NCBI RefSeq assembly: GCF_004762035.2
Contig: NZ_SIJK02000016.1
Span: 52,387-116,386 of the forward strand
From: Candidatus Chloroploca mongolica
Lineage (GTDB): Bacteria > Chloroflexota > Chloroflexia > Chloroflexales > Chloroflexaceae
Reading direction: 5' to 3'
Length of the DNA: 64,000 nt
Positions 9,158-19,100 of the stretch are shown one piece after another (position 1 is the stretch's first letter; each line of letters starts with the position of its first letter). The notes under the pieces were generated by a model that saw only the letters and a program-made list of their open reading frames with translations, was not told the DNA's origin and ran no database searches. The translations under genes and the position numbers were made by a program.

Positions 9158-9704
9158 TGTACCACCCCATAGCGCCGAGATCTGCCAGCGTCTGCTGCGG
9201 GGATATCAATTTAGTCGGTCGGATCTGTCTTCCGGTGATCTCGGCCCCCTCTATGCTGAACTCGATGATCGCTTCGTTTGGTTCCAGAACCACCTCGCGG
9301 CATCAGGCTTCAGCCTTGTCCGTGATGGCGAGGTCATGCTGCTGGAGAAGGAGCAGAAGGAACTGACCAATGAAGAGCGTCAGACGGTAGTCACGCTCTT
9401 CCTGCTCAGCGATCTCTGGCTCGAGCAGGGCGGCAGTTACGCCGATCTCTTCAGTATGCCCATGCGCTGGTTTGATCTCAGTTGGCTGCGCGATGGCTAT
9501 GGTCGTGAGTATCTGGCCCAGGTTGGCATCCAGGATCTCGATACCATCGAAGACCTCTGGCGACGCATCGCCCGCAAAGGCTTCGTCACCTACCATCCCG
9601 AGACGCGCACCCTGACCCTGCGTGATCCTGCCGCACGCATCCTTACTATGGCGCGCCGACTCCATCAGCACCTGCGGAGCGCCGAGGAGGACGCACATGC
9701 GTGA
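9147..9704 (+). CDS. jetB: Wadjet component JetB (MukE-like subunit)
   Basis: 185 residues. The start is the ATG at 9147, chosen because GGGAGG lies 7 nt upstream (9135-9140) and a longer frame upstream runs inside jetA. The product is a small acidic winged-helix-like protein with VRDGEVMLLEKEQK near residue 55 and a C-terminal helix. It is expected to bind the kleisin JetA and regulate the SMC ATPase, as MukE does in MukBEF. It overlaps jetA by 11 bp and jetC by 8 bp, so the three are almost certainly co-translated in fixed ratio. Confidence 0.72.
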   Translation: MPADVPPHSAEICQRLLRGYQFSRSDLSSGDLGPLYAELDDRFVWFQNHLAASGFSLVRDGEVMLLEKEQKELTNEERQTVVTLFLLSDLWLEQGGSYADLFSMPMRWFDLSWLRDGYGREYLAQVGIQDLDTIEDLWRRIARKGFVTYHPETRTLTLRDPAARILTMARRLHQHLRSAEEDAHA

Positions 9705-12369
9705 GATGGTCAGCAGCATTCTCAAACTTGGCTTGATCAATAGTGGCATGTTCGACACGCTGGAGCTCAATACCGATGTGCGTGCCGTACACCTGGTGGG
9801 CGACAACAACGTCGGCAAGACCAGCCTGATTGAACTCATTCAATTCCTCTATTTCCCTGACCTACGCGAGATGCATTTCTCAAAAAGCCTCTCCGAGACG
9901 TTAGCCTTCTACTTCCGCCGCGAGGGTTCCTATATCCTTTTCACCGTGCGCACGGTGCGCGGCACCCAGCGCACGCTCGGTGTCTATGGCACTGGCACCG
10001 CCGACTCGCGCCAGGTCTTCGCCTTCGACGGGGCCTTTCACCTGGTGGACTTTCTCGATGAGCAACGCCACGTACTATCGCCTCAGCGCGTCGGCGTACG
10101 TCTGGCCGACCGGCGCTTCTATCTTTACCAGCGTGCCGAAGATCACGAACGTGGGCTGGTCGGTGAGCAGAACGAGGATCAGGCGAACGTCCATCTCTTT
10201 GACCTGGGACGCGGCAACTTTCGCCTGCTACGGCGCTTGCTCCAGAACCTCCTGCGCCTGGAGCGTCTGACTGCCCGCGATATTCGTCTCTTCCTCAACG
10301 CCCTGGTGGAGAGCACTGGTGCGAAGACGCGTATTGACGTTGCGCGTGACTTCGACCGCAAGTATACCGAGGCCCGCAACATCCGCGATCGCATCAATAG
10401 TTTGTTGCGCCTCAAGCCATTGATTGACCAGTGGACTGCGGCTGTCGAACGACGCGAACAGGCCGCGAGGGACGAACATGTGGCCCGCCTCCGCCTGAGC
10501 TACGCGGCGCAACGCTACGCTGAGATGCTTGAAGAAGAGCAGGGCCACCTGGGCAGGCGTGCCGCTGCTCTGAGCGTGGCCTTGGTCGAGCTTGAGGAGC
10601 AGCGCCAGCGGCTTGCCAATCAAATTGCCGAGCAGCGTAGCCGAACGGTTGAACTGCAGCGCATGCTTGATGAGTTGCAGCGCCTAGCCGAGCGCTGCGT
10701 CGGCTATCGGCGGGAGCAGGTGCGCACCGAGCGCAACCAGCTCAGCTACCAGGCGATCGAGCTCGAGAAGCGGATCGAGCAGGCCGGCAGCGTGAGCGTC
10801 GCGCAGATCGAGGGTCGGCTACGAAAAGCCCACGATGATCGGGATCGTATCCGCCGCCTCATCGAGAGCCGCACCGTCAGCCACCTGCTGGCCGAGGCCG
10901 ACCTGAGCGATGATCAGCGTGCCCTCCTACGCTTCCTTGTCTCCGAGCAATTGCTCAGCCTGCCCCTCGCCGACACCGTCACCGATGCAGCACAGCTGCT
11001 GGCGTCCGCGCATGCCGCCGCCGCCCGGATCGACCCGCAGGGGGTCTTCCACGGCTTTGGTCTCAGCATCGTTCGCAGTGTCTGGTATCGCCCGACCGCC
11101 GACGAAGAGCCGCTCGCCGACCGACTCGCCGAGGTCGAGCAGCGCATCCTCACCCACGAGCGTGAGCTGGCGATTGCCCGCGACCGCGAGCAGATCCAGC
11201 AGCAGATTCGATCCCTGCAGCGCCAGGTCAACGAGCTCGAAACACTGCTCGGCACGCTTCAGCGTCTGGAAGAGCTGGAAATAAGCAGCGGCGGAGCGGC
11301 GGCCGTCGCGCGGGAGCTAGAGTCCTGTCGGCGCGAGCAGCAGGAGTTGGAAGCACAGCAGCGCCCGCTCGCCGAGCGCGTTCGCGCACATCAGGATGCG
11401 CAAGTGACGCTTCGGACGGAGCTAAGCACGCTCCAGCATCGGCTCGACGAGGTGCGCCAGGTGGGCAGAGAGATCGGCGACGCGGCAGAGCCTTGCCCGG
11501 CCGACATCGCCAGTGTGGCTGCCGAAGAATTACCCGAGCTCTTTCGGCTGAGCCGCGAGCGACATCGCGATCTCCGCAACGAGCGGCGGCGCACTGAAGA
11601 GGCGCTGCACGAGCCACGTGCCCGTCTGGACGATCTCTATGAGCGCGAGGCACCAGAGACGACCTTCACCGCCTGGGTGACCGAAAAACGCCTGCTGACA
11701 GCCGAAGTTGATCGGCTCGAAGCCCAGTTGCATGAAAGCTACGCCAACCTGGTTACGCTGGTCAAAGGCGAGCTTGACAAGCTCACGCAGGCTTTCGAGA
11801 TCATACGCAGCCGGGTTGCCGAGCTGAACAACGGCATTCGGCGGGTAAGCATCTCGAACATCGAGCGCATCGAGCTCCATGTACAGGAGAGCCAATTGGT
11901 TGAAGCCATCAGGCAAACCAGCCAGCTCCAATTCGATATGTTCGCGCCGAGCACAGGGAGCCTCTCGCTGGAGGCAGCTGAGCAACAGATCGAGCACTAC
12001 TTGGTCGACACGCTGCGTGCGCACGGGCGCGAACTGAACCTCGACGATCTCTTTCAGCTGGAATTTCGGGTGACCTACGCCCAGACCGGTGAGCAGCGTA
12101 CCGTCACCGAGATCCACGCCTTCGAGTCGAACGGAACGGCAATCGGCGTCAAGATCGTCGTCTACCTGGGCCTGATCCGTCTGCTGCAGGGCACCCGGCG
12201 CAGCATTGTTACCCGCATTCCCTTCTTCCTTGACGAAGTTGGCAGCCTTTCCAGCAACAACCTCCGCCAGATCATCGCCTACTGCACCGAGCATCACTTT
12301 CTACCGATCTTCGCGAGCCCAACCATCACTCCTACATCTTGCAGCGCGATGGAGATCGAAGTTGGCTGA
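9697..12369 (+). CDS. jetC: Wadjet SMC-like ATPase JetC, frameshifted near the C-terminus
   Basis: The uninterrupted frame is 890 residues from the ATG at 9697, preceded by GAGGAGG. Walker A VGDNNVGKTSLIE is near residue 33, then a long coiled coil (about 230-720), a signature-like SNGTAIGVK near 810 and Walker B FFLDEVGSL near 850. The last residues in this frame (PTITPTSCSAMEIEVG) look wrong. The frame one base back continues from 12321 as NHHSYILQRDGDRSWLINEV without a stop to TGA 12441-12443, which matches the expected SMC-type ending. The error is a missing C in the CCC run at 12318-12320. The true protein would be about 915 residues and overlap jetD by 38 bp. It may be a real lesion, a phase-variable C tract, or a sequencing error. 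Confidence 0.85.
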   Translation: MREMVSSILKLGLINSGMFDTLELNTDVRAVHLVGDNNVGKTSLIELIQFLYFPDLREMHFSKSLSETLAFYFRREGSYILFTVRTVRGTQRTLGVYGTGTADSRQVFAFDGAFHLVDFLDEQRHVLSPQRVGVRLADRRFYLYQRAEDHERGLVGEQNEDQANVHLFDLGRGNFRLLRRLLQNLLRLERLTARDIRLFLNALVESTGAKTRIDVARDFDRKYTEARNIRDRINSLLRLKPLIDQWTAAVERREQAARDEHVARLRLSYAAQRYAEMLEEEQGHLGRRAAALSVALVELEEQRQRLANQIAEQRSRTVELQRMLDELQRLAERCVGYRREQVRTERNQLSYQAIELEKRIEQAGSVSVAQIEGRLRKAHDDRDRIRRLIESRTVSHLLAEADLSDDQRALLRFLVSEQLLSLPLADTVTDAAQLLASAHAAAARIDPQGVFHGFGLSIVRSVWYRPTADEEPLADRLAEVEQRILTHERELAIARDREQIQQQIRSLQRQVNELETLLGTLQRLEELEISSGGAAAVARELESCRREQQELEAQQRPLAERVRAHQDAQVTLRTELSTLQHRLDEVRQVGREIGDAAEPCPADIASVAAEELPELFRLSRERHRDLRNERRRTEEALHEPRARLDDLYEREAPETTFTAWVTEKRLLTAEVDRLEAQLHESYANLVTLVKGELDKLTQAFEIIRSRVAELNNGIRRVSISNIERIELHVQESQLVEAIRQTSQLQFDMFAPSTGSLSLEAAEQQIEHYLVDTLRAHGRELNLDDLFQLEFRVTYAQTGEQRTVTEIHAFESNGTAIGVKIVVYLGLIRLLQGTRRSIVTRIPFFLDEVGSLSSNNLRQIIAYCTEHHFLPIFASPTITPTSCSAMEIEVG

Positions 12370-12405
12370 TCAATGAGGTCATTCTGACCGAACGAGAACA
12401 CGTTG

Positions 12406-13227
12406 ATGAAACCACCCACGTGGATCGCGCAACTCGCCCATGACGGGGCGGTCGCATATAGCCAGATCAGCCGTGCGCACGAAACGCTCCTTGCACAACT
12501 GCGTGCGCTCCGCCTAGTCGAGGTTGACGTGCAAGGCAGTCGGCGTCGAGTGATCGTACGCGAACCAGACGGGTTTGCCGAGTGGCTCGCGAAGCACTAT
12601 CCCGATGTGGTAGCTCCGCCAGTACCTGGCCAGCGGGCCGCGAACATTGCCCGTGTCCGCAACAGCAAGTCTGGTCTAGTCACCCACACGGCTCAGCCGC
12701 TGCTGCTGCGCTGGTTCAGCAGCGAACCTGCCTCACCCTGGGCCGAACTGACCCGGCGCTGCGGCATGATCGGCATCACCAGTGATCGTCTTGCCGTGCT
12801 CGACCTCCCCGATCTCTGGACACTGCTAACCGTCGAGAATTGGGAGTCATTCCTGGCGCTGGACGACGCACCCCAAACCGGCACGATCATCGCCGTCTTC
12901 ACCGGCGGCAATATCGCGGAAACAACGCTCCAGGCGCTGGCCGCACTGCGACCAGCACCAGGGTACGCCGTTCACTTCGGCGACTATGACTGGTCTGGCC
13001 TAGCGATCTATCGACGTATCCGAGCGGTCTTCCCGCAGAGTCTGCTCCATGTCCCGGCTGACCTCGCGACACTCTTCCACAGATTCGCCAACCACGAACT
13101 CCTCCATGGACAGTTGCCCCTCGTGGCCCGTGAAGACGACTCATCTGAGGTGCGTGCCGTCATTGCGCTGATCGCGCAATACAATGCTGGCCTGGAGCAG
13201 GAGATTGTGCCCCCGCCGAGGCTCTGA
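12406..13227 (+). CDS. jetD: Wadjet nuclease JetD (TOPRIM-containing)
   Basis: 273 residues from ATG 12406; an in-frame TTG lies directly before it. The N-terminal half has a DNA-binding winged-helix character. The C-terminal half carries TOPRIM-like motifs: the conserved Glu in LLTVENWESFL near residue 145 and the acidic pair in HFGDYDWSGLAIYRR near 190, followed by the GLEQE motif near the end that is typical of JetD. In Wadjet this subunit is the topoisomerase VI-like nuclease that cuts plasmid DNA after the SMC motor stalls. It is rather short compared with typical JetD (around 350-400 residues by recollection), so part of the N-terminal arm may be reduced. Confidence 0.8.
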   Translation: MKPPTWIAQLAHDGAVAYSQISRAHETLLAQLRALRLVEVDVQGSRRRVIVREPDGFAEWLAKHYPDVVAPPVPGQRAANIARVRNSKSGLVTHTAQPLLLRWFSSEPASPWAELTRRCGMIGITSDRLAVLDLPDLWTLLTVENWESFLALDDAPQTGTIIAVFTGGNIAETTLQALAALRPAPGYAVHFGDYDWSGLAIYRRIRAVFPQSLLHVPADLATLFHRFANHELLHGQLPLVAREDDSSEVRAVIALIAQYNAGLEQEIVPPPRL

Positions 13228-13277
13228 AGGTGCGCGTTGACCAGGGCGGTCTCTTGATGATGGTTAGAGTTTACTGG

Positions 13278-13339
13278 TCACGAACGTTGAGCATAGAGGA
13301 AAAGAAGGCACATGACGAACTAGATTGAACGAGGGTACT
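13278..13339 (+). repeat. Right copy of direct repeat bounding the AAA-Wadjet block
   Basis: 62 bp matching 5985-6035. Its second half (GAACGAGGGTACT) carries the GAGG ribosome site of the gene that starts at 13343, so it appears to be the native copy. Confidence 0.85.
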
Positions 13340-13342
13340 TTT

Positions 13343-16078
13343 ATGCGAAGATCAAAGCTCATGTCATCTGTGGTAATTACTATCGTCGTGATGTTCTGCT
13401 TGCTTGGATTCGATGGAAAGACCCAAGCCCAAGCCGTAAGCGCTGCTGACCCCGGGTTGGCTGGGCAGACTGCACCGCCAAAACAAAATCAGGAGCAGCG
13501 GCCGAACGTAATCCTTGAGCCAACAGCCACAACCATCGCTACTACCTTGTGGTACTGGCCGTTCACCAGTCCGGTTATGCTTGAGTTCGTCGTACGCATC
13601 CCACCAGGAAGCAACCCGGCAACCTTCACGCCAAGCATTGATCCCGTGCGCGTCGTGCGCGAGAATGGGGTTGATGCAAACGTCGGCGGGCTAACGCAGA
13701 GTCTCCAGTGGCGCACTGCGGATGGGAGTCTGGCACCAATCAGCACGTTAGCCGACTCAACCCAAGCAGTAGCCGACGATACCGAACAAACAATTAGCTA
13801 TGTCGCAACGCTTCAGGGCCTGGGGCCGGGCAAGTACACGAGTGCGGTCAGAATCGCCGGTGCTCCTCCCGAGGTTCGCACTGAGCTAACTATTTTGGTT
13901 CGTAGTAGCCCGCTCTTGCCTACGATAATCATCGCGCTGAGTATGATCGCGACCCTGCTGCTCTACACTTGGAACAAGACGATGCGCACGCGAACCAGAC
14001 GTCAGTTGGAGGTTGAACAGCAACGAGCGAAACTTGCCCAACTTCATCCACCGCTGGACAGACCGACCGCTGCGCCTGTGACCCAGAAACCATTACCAGA
14101 TACACCGCCCGATCCGATCTGGTTCCAGCTTGATCGTGAGTTGCAGCGGTTAGGTCAACGTGATGATCTGGATCGACAGCAGTTTCAGACCATGTTTGAT
14201 GTGCTGCAGGAGTGTTTTGAGCGTTACAGTACTGTGTTGACGCACGCAGCGCAATTGTCAGCGCAGATTGCGAGCATAAAATGTACGGAGAACGAGCGTG
14301 CATTGCTCAAGCAACGATACGAGGCAAACCTGACGCATCTGCGCACCACACTAGGTGAACCGCTCGATCGTCGACTGACAGCGGTGCGTGAAGCGCATAA
14401 TGCGCTGGACAACCTGCGTGCCGAGGTACAGCGTACGATCCTTACCTCAGTGGCCGAGCCACTCATCAAAAACCTGAGCGAACTTGCCACAGGTAAGGCT
14501 AAGGCTGCCATCGTCACTGATGCCAGGGTCTTGCAGCAACAACTGGAGACTGCTGATCAGGCCGCCACCGATTTCGCCGGACTTCATCGGTGGCAAACGA
14601 CCATCGAGGAAGCGCAGTTCAAGTTCGTGGCGCTCAAGGTGCGCCAACTCAAGCATGCGGCAGGACAATTAGCTGCCGAGGCGCACGAGTTAGAGCCACC
14701 CCTCACGCTTGATCAACAACTCATCCTGACACAAGTTGAGGCAGCCGAGCAAAGCGGGCCGGATCTGGACAAGGCCTTTGAAGCGATCGGAGTTGCTGAA
14801 AAGCATCTGCGCAAGCTGCAAGATGACCTCCTCCTCAGCCTGACATCTGGAACATGCCGCCCACACCAATGGAGTCAGCAGCAGTGGCAGGAAGCCCTGC
14901 AGTCCATGTCCCCACCTGATTTGACTGCCCTCGCCATTGCCGTTCAGCATACGACTGACGGTGAGGTGCGTGAACAGTTGCTAGCGACGATGCGGGCCAA
15001 CTATAGCGGGGTTCTGCTTAAAGCGGCTGACCAGTTTCGCACGGAGTATCTGGCGAGCACATTTGATCAACTGATGCCCGTGTCAGATCAGGATGCGAGC
15101 CTGATTCAACGCATCCAGCAACTCAGACAAACTATCGAGCAGATCGACTTTGCGGTTCAGCCCGCCACCAGTGAGCCTCGACAGCTACACGCGGATCTGC
15201 AACGCTTGCACTCAGGTCTACAGCAGCTGTGTGCGGCGCGCCTGGATGCAATTGATCTCGCCATTCAATGGCTCTATGATCCTGCCCATTTAAAGTTCGA
15301 ACAACCCATGCAACCTGATAAACTGGCCGCCGTATACCAGAACCAAGCCAGAGCCCGTCATGCTCTGCAGCACGGGCAGGCTGAAGATGCAACAGTATCC
15401 TTCGTCCAGACCGAGCAAGCACTGAACAGTGCTGAAACTGTGCTGCAAGAGCTGCATGCGGAGATGTTAGACCAATTGGAAACATTCGTATCGATAGAAA
15501 TGCAAGACCTCTATCCGGATTTTACTGAACGCCCTATGGAAGACCTGATAGAAGAACTCCGTTCGAAAGACCCCACTTTGAAACATATTCGTTTGCAAAA
15601 CCCCGCTTTGAACAACTTCCAGGTGAAAGACTTCTTTTCGGAAGATCGTCCTTTCAACATCTCTCTCGAAGGCATCCCTGGAGCAACCGCATTGAACGTG
15701 GGGCCTGCGAAGAAGAGGGAAGAGCGCAGTACGAGCACGCCATCGACGCCTTCTGTTAGGGCTCTGCCCACCACCGTACCAACCTGGCTTATCACAAGTG
15801 GGGGCGAGATCCTTACCCTGAAGTTGGTACCGCAGCAGCGGCATGGCGAACGTCGTGCTGATTTCGCAGAGCGTGTGCGTAAACGGATCGCCCTGCTAGA
15901 TTGGGCAGCTTTAGGCGTAGCGCTCTCTTTCAGTGTGGCGATCGGGCTAGGTGTACTCTGGATGCCCAACCCAACCTTCGGCGCACCACAAGACTGGTTG
16001 CTCGCGCTGCTCTGGGGGACGACCACGCAGGCTGGAGTGACGACCCTTGTGGGCGATCCGTCCACACCTGAAAGCTGA
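13343..16078 (+). CDS. Membrane-anchored protein with extracytoplasmic domain and long coiled coil
   Basis: 911 residues from ATG 13343, which follows GAGG at the right spacing; a TTG further upstream is rejected. A signal peptide or anchor (residues 1-32, VVITIVVMFCLLG core, cleavage near AQA) is followed by an extracytoplasmic beta-rich domain (40-185), a transmembrane helix near 191-211, then 600 residues of mostly helical, coiled-coil cytoplasmic sequence rich in Gln, Leu and Glu. Two hydrophobic segments close the protein near 853-873 and 884-902. I do not recognise the family. Its leader shares the direct repeat with the left end of the AAA-Wadjet block. The topology suggests a structural or sensory membrane protein. 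It is convergent with the RecQ gene. Confidence 0.75.
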   Translation: MRRSKLMSSVVITIVVMFCLLGFDGKTQAQAVSAADPGLAGQTAPPKQNQEQRPNVILEPTATTIATTLWYWPFTSPVMLEFVVRIPPGSNPATFTPSIDPVRVVRENGVDANVGGLTQSLQWRTADGSLAPISTLADSTQAVADDTEQTISYVATLQGLGPGKYTSAVRIAGAPPEVRTELTILVRSSPLLPTIIIALSMIATLLLYTWNKTMRTRTRRQLEVEQQRAKLAQLHPPLDRPTAAPVTQKPLPDTPPDPIWFQLDRELQRLGQRDDLDRQQFQTMFDVLQECFERYSTVLTHAAQLSAQIASIKCTENERALLKQRYEANLTHLRTTLGEPLDRRLTAVREAHNALDNLRAEVQRTILTSVAEPLIKNLSELATGKAKAAIVTDARVLQQQLETADQAATDFAGLHRWQTTIEEAQFKFVALKVRQLKHAAGQLAAEAHELEPPLTLDQQLILTQVEAAEQSGPDLDKAFEAIGVAEKHLRKLQDDLLLSLTSGTCRPHQWSQQQWQEALQSMSPPDLTALAIAVQHTTDGEVREQLLATMRANYSGVLLKAADQFRTEYLASTFDQLMPVSDQDASLIQRIQQLRQTIEQIDFAVQPATSEPRQLHADLQRLHSGLQQLCAARLDAIDLAIQWLYDPAHLKFEQPMQPDKLAAVYQNQARARHALQHGQAEDATVSFVQTEQALNSAETVLQELHAEMLDQLETFVSIEMQDLYPDFTERPMEDLIEELRSKDPTLKHIRLQNPALNNFQVKDFFSEDRPFNISLEGIPGATALNVGPAKKREERSTSTPSTPSVRALPTTVPTWLITSGGEILTLKLVPQQRHGERRADFAERVRKRIALLDWAALGVALSFSVAIGLGVLWMPNPTFGAPQDWLLALLWGTTTQAGVTTLVGDPSTPES

Positions 16079-16103
16079 GAGAGCAAGCGATAATTTTTTG
16101 GAG

Positions 16104-16132
16104 CGTCCGCACGGCACTTCGTCGTGCGGACG
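16104..16132. terminator. Bidirectional hairpin terminator
   Basis: CGTCCGCACG and CGTGCGGACG form a perfect 10-bp stem with a 9-nt loop. It lies between the convergent ends at 16078 and 16147, with a T6 run (16092-16098 region) on its left side that would serve the minus-strand transcript as A/T-rich flank. Confidence 0.7.
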
Positions 16133-16146
16133 TGCGAGCTATCCTG

Positions 16147-19100
16147 CTAAACCGCATACGTTCCCGTCCCCAGCATCGTCGCAGCAATCTTGGCATAGTC
16201 AGGATTGATTGGCCGGTCATCCTGGCTAAACTGCTCCGCCCGGTCAATAAAGAGTGTGGCTGATTCACGGTTTTTGCCAAGTTGAAGATGCGGATGCAAG
16301 CTGGCCAACTGGTGAGCTCTGACGCATCGGCCAGCCTGCACAAGCGCTTCAATTTGGAAGGCTAGCGGGGTGAGGTAGGTTGGTCTGACCCAGGTACGTA
16401 CCTGTTCGAGGGTTATAGCGAGCATATCAGCGTACTCCGGATCACGCTGTGGCTCGAACGTGTACTTCAGCTTCGCAGGCATCTCCCAAGTCACCTCGTT
16501 GTGGCGCAATGAGCCCATTGGACCAAAGATATCTTCCAGGATGCGTGCCATGCGTACCGCAAGATTCCAGCGCCTGAATGGCAATGGCTCAGGTAGCTTT
16601 GCCAACGTCGCAGCATACCCACCAGTAAGCAGCGAGTCGATGCATGTGTGGCTCAACGCAAGCCCATCCTGATGCTGCTTACAGAAGTCTAGATAGGCGC
16701 AGATCGCGTTCGTGTATGAGTTGAAGCGACTCTGGATGAGTCGGTGCGCCTCGGTGGAAAGCGTTCCACTCGCATTGAGGAGCGCATGAAATGTGGTCAG
16801 CAGCCAGGCCACCGACGAAGCTTGCGTGTGATTGGTTGCTTGCGATCTAGTCAATAATTGCAATAGCCGCAGCTGATCCTCAAGGGGAAAATACGCGATC
16901 TCATCAGGAAGGAGGGTACAAATTCGTTCTTGCAATGCTTCAGGAGCTTGGCGTAGTTTCTGGTGAACATACAGGCGAAAATCTGGTTGCGTTGCGAGCT
17001 GTGCTTGAATCCACGCTAAGCTGTGCGGATGGAAGGCGGGTACGGCAAGGGTCTGCATCACATAGGCAACAAATAGGTCGGCTTCATGCGCACACACCGT
17101 TTGCCATGCCTGATGGGCTTGGGCGGCAAGCGGTGGAATCTGGAACAGTGCATAGGCCATAGGCCCGAGTTGGGCAATGGCGTCGGTTCGCTCCGGGGGG
17201 CTTGGCAAGAGGCGGATCCCTACCTGGAGCAGATGAAGCCGATCCTCATGGGGGAGACTGGCTTCAATATTCGCAAAGCGCTTCATCCATGTAGCAAAAT
17301 CGTCCCAGGTTTGCGGTGAAAATGATGGTTTGAGCAGGCCATAGAGCGCGTTGAGCCATGTGGGAGTGGCTGGCACTGCCGCCAAGAAGCTATCGCGGTG
17401 CGGCCCTGGCGGAAAGGCCGCACATGTTGCGAGATAGGATGTGAGCAGAGCAGGGCTTTGCTCACATCCTTCTTGCCACTGCTGGTGAACCGTTGCGCGT
17501 ATCACCGGATTGTCCACAGTAAAGAGCGAAACGGCAAGCGGCTGAAGCAATTCGGCGGTTAGGGTGCAAACTTCTTCTTGAGACCGCAGCACCCCAATGT
17601 ATTGTGTGAATTGGCGCAACCTCTCCTCAGGTGGTTCGGCCAGGATCTGGGTACTATGATGCAACAGCCAATTATGGAGTGTGGATCGATAGGCCAAGAT
17701 GATGGCACGATCTTCGCTGCGATAGACGAAATCGTCGAGGTGAGGGATTTGAGCTTGTAACCAGGCGTATGCGTTATCAGGCAAGCGATCGGCATTACGC
17801 GAGAGCATCCGTAAGGTTGCACCTAGGACTTCAAGTGCATTGGTACGATCCTCACTGGTCGCAAGCATCGACAGCGCATATTTGACCAGCTGCAGCTGAA
17901 CATCCAAGCTCTCGCCACAAATTTCTTTCTGCCAGCATGTTATCCAGGGCGCCAACTCATGCCAATTCGATGGCAATTCCGTTGATTGCGCCCAGCGGTA
18001 GATGGTCGGCCGCATTGAAGCGTGCGCAGGATCAAGCGTTGCCATAAACTGCATGAGTAGAGCTTGTCCACCAGGGATAAGCAGATATAGCAATGCGTGT
18101 ATGCGTGCGTGTTTAGGATAGCGCTGGGCCTCGGCTTGCAGGGCGGCCTGAGCGGTCGGTGGTAATGGAGCATCAATCAGTGTCCCCGCCTGGGCGCGTA
18201 ACCACTCGGGAATGGTGCTTAGTTCCGCTTTTTCGCTCACGACGAGCGTGATCGTATGACGAAGCACAGCTAGGCGATCATCGAGTTCATCAGCGCGTAG
18301 CTCATCAATGAAACGGCAGACCCAGCGACGAAAAGAGTCTGTGTGTTTACTCTGGAGTGCCGTTGGTTTCAGTTTCAGGTAGACCGCACGATGGGTAACA
18401 GGGTGGTGCGTACGCAAGAAGGCGAGAAATTGGTTGATCAACTCCTCGCTGAACAGCGATGTTTCATGATGGGTGATGTAGGTGGCAATGGCATCGGGAT
18501 CAGGCATGCAGATCCGTTGCCATACTTTGTGCGCAATGGGGCCAGTTTCAGGATCGCTAAGCAACGGCATGAGCAGCGGACTCAGCGCCGCAACGAACTG
18601 ATCGTGTGGAGCATCAGACCTCGCCAGTTCACCCCACCTGTTGACTAGCCGTACCCGTTCCCTAGCTTCCTCAGCACAAATTTCAGCGCGAAACCAGGTA
18701 AGCCAGATCTGTAACGCCCGCCAACTTTTGATTTCCCCGTGGCGCTTGAGCTTTGCGTAGACGGCACTGCGGGTCGCTGGATCCTGGCGGGCAAGCAGGT
18801 TGAGGAGCTCAATAGCGTATAGAGCCGTCTCGGGGCGGCGCTGGGTGAGGATAAGATACTCAACGGCAAGGTTCGTGCAGCCAACGCAAGCTTGCTGCCA
18901 CAGTGGGTGAACCTCGGAGGCGCTGCTCGGCTCGCTCAACAGCGGTAACGCAAGGGGCTGGAGCTGGATGGCTGCTTGTTCCCGGCTTGGGCCAACGGGA
19001 AGCGCCGCGATCCCCTCACGCAGACGCCGCAGGCGTTCTTCAGGAGTATCGCTCAGGAGTTCGCTCGCGAACTCGGTGAGATACCACACCGTCGTCGCCC

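Noticed and set aside
10179..11653. Long antisense frames within jetC
   Set aside because: Arg/Ser-rich shadows of a GC-rich coding strand.
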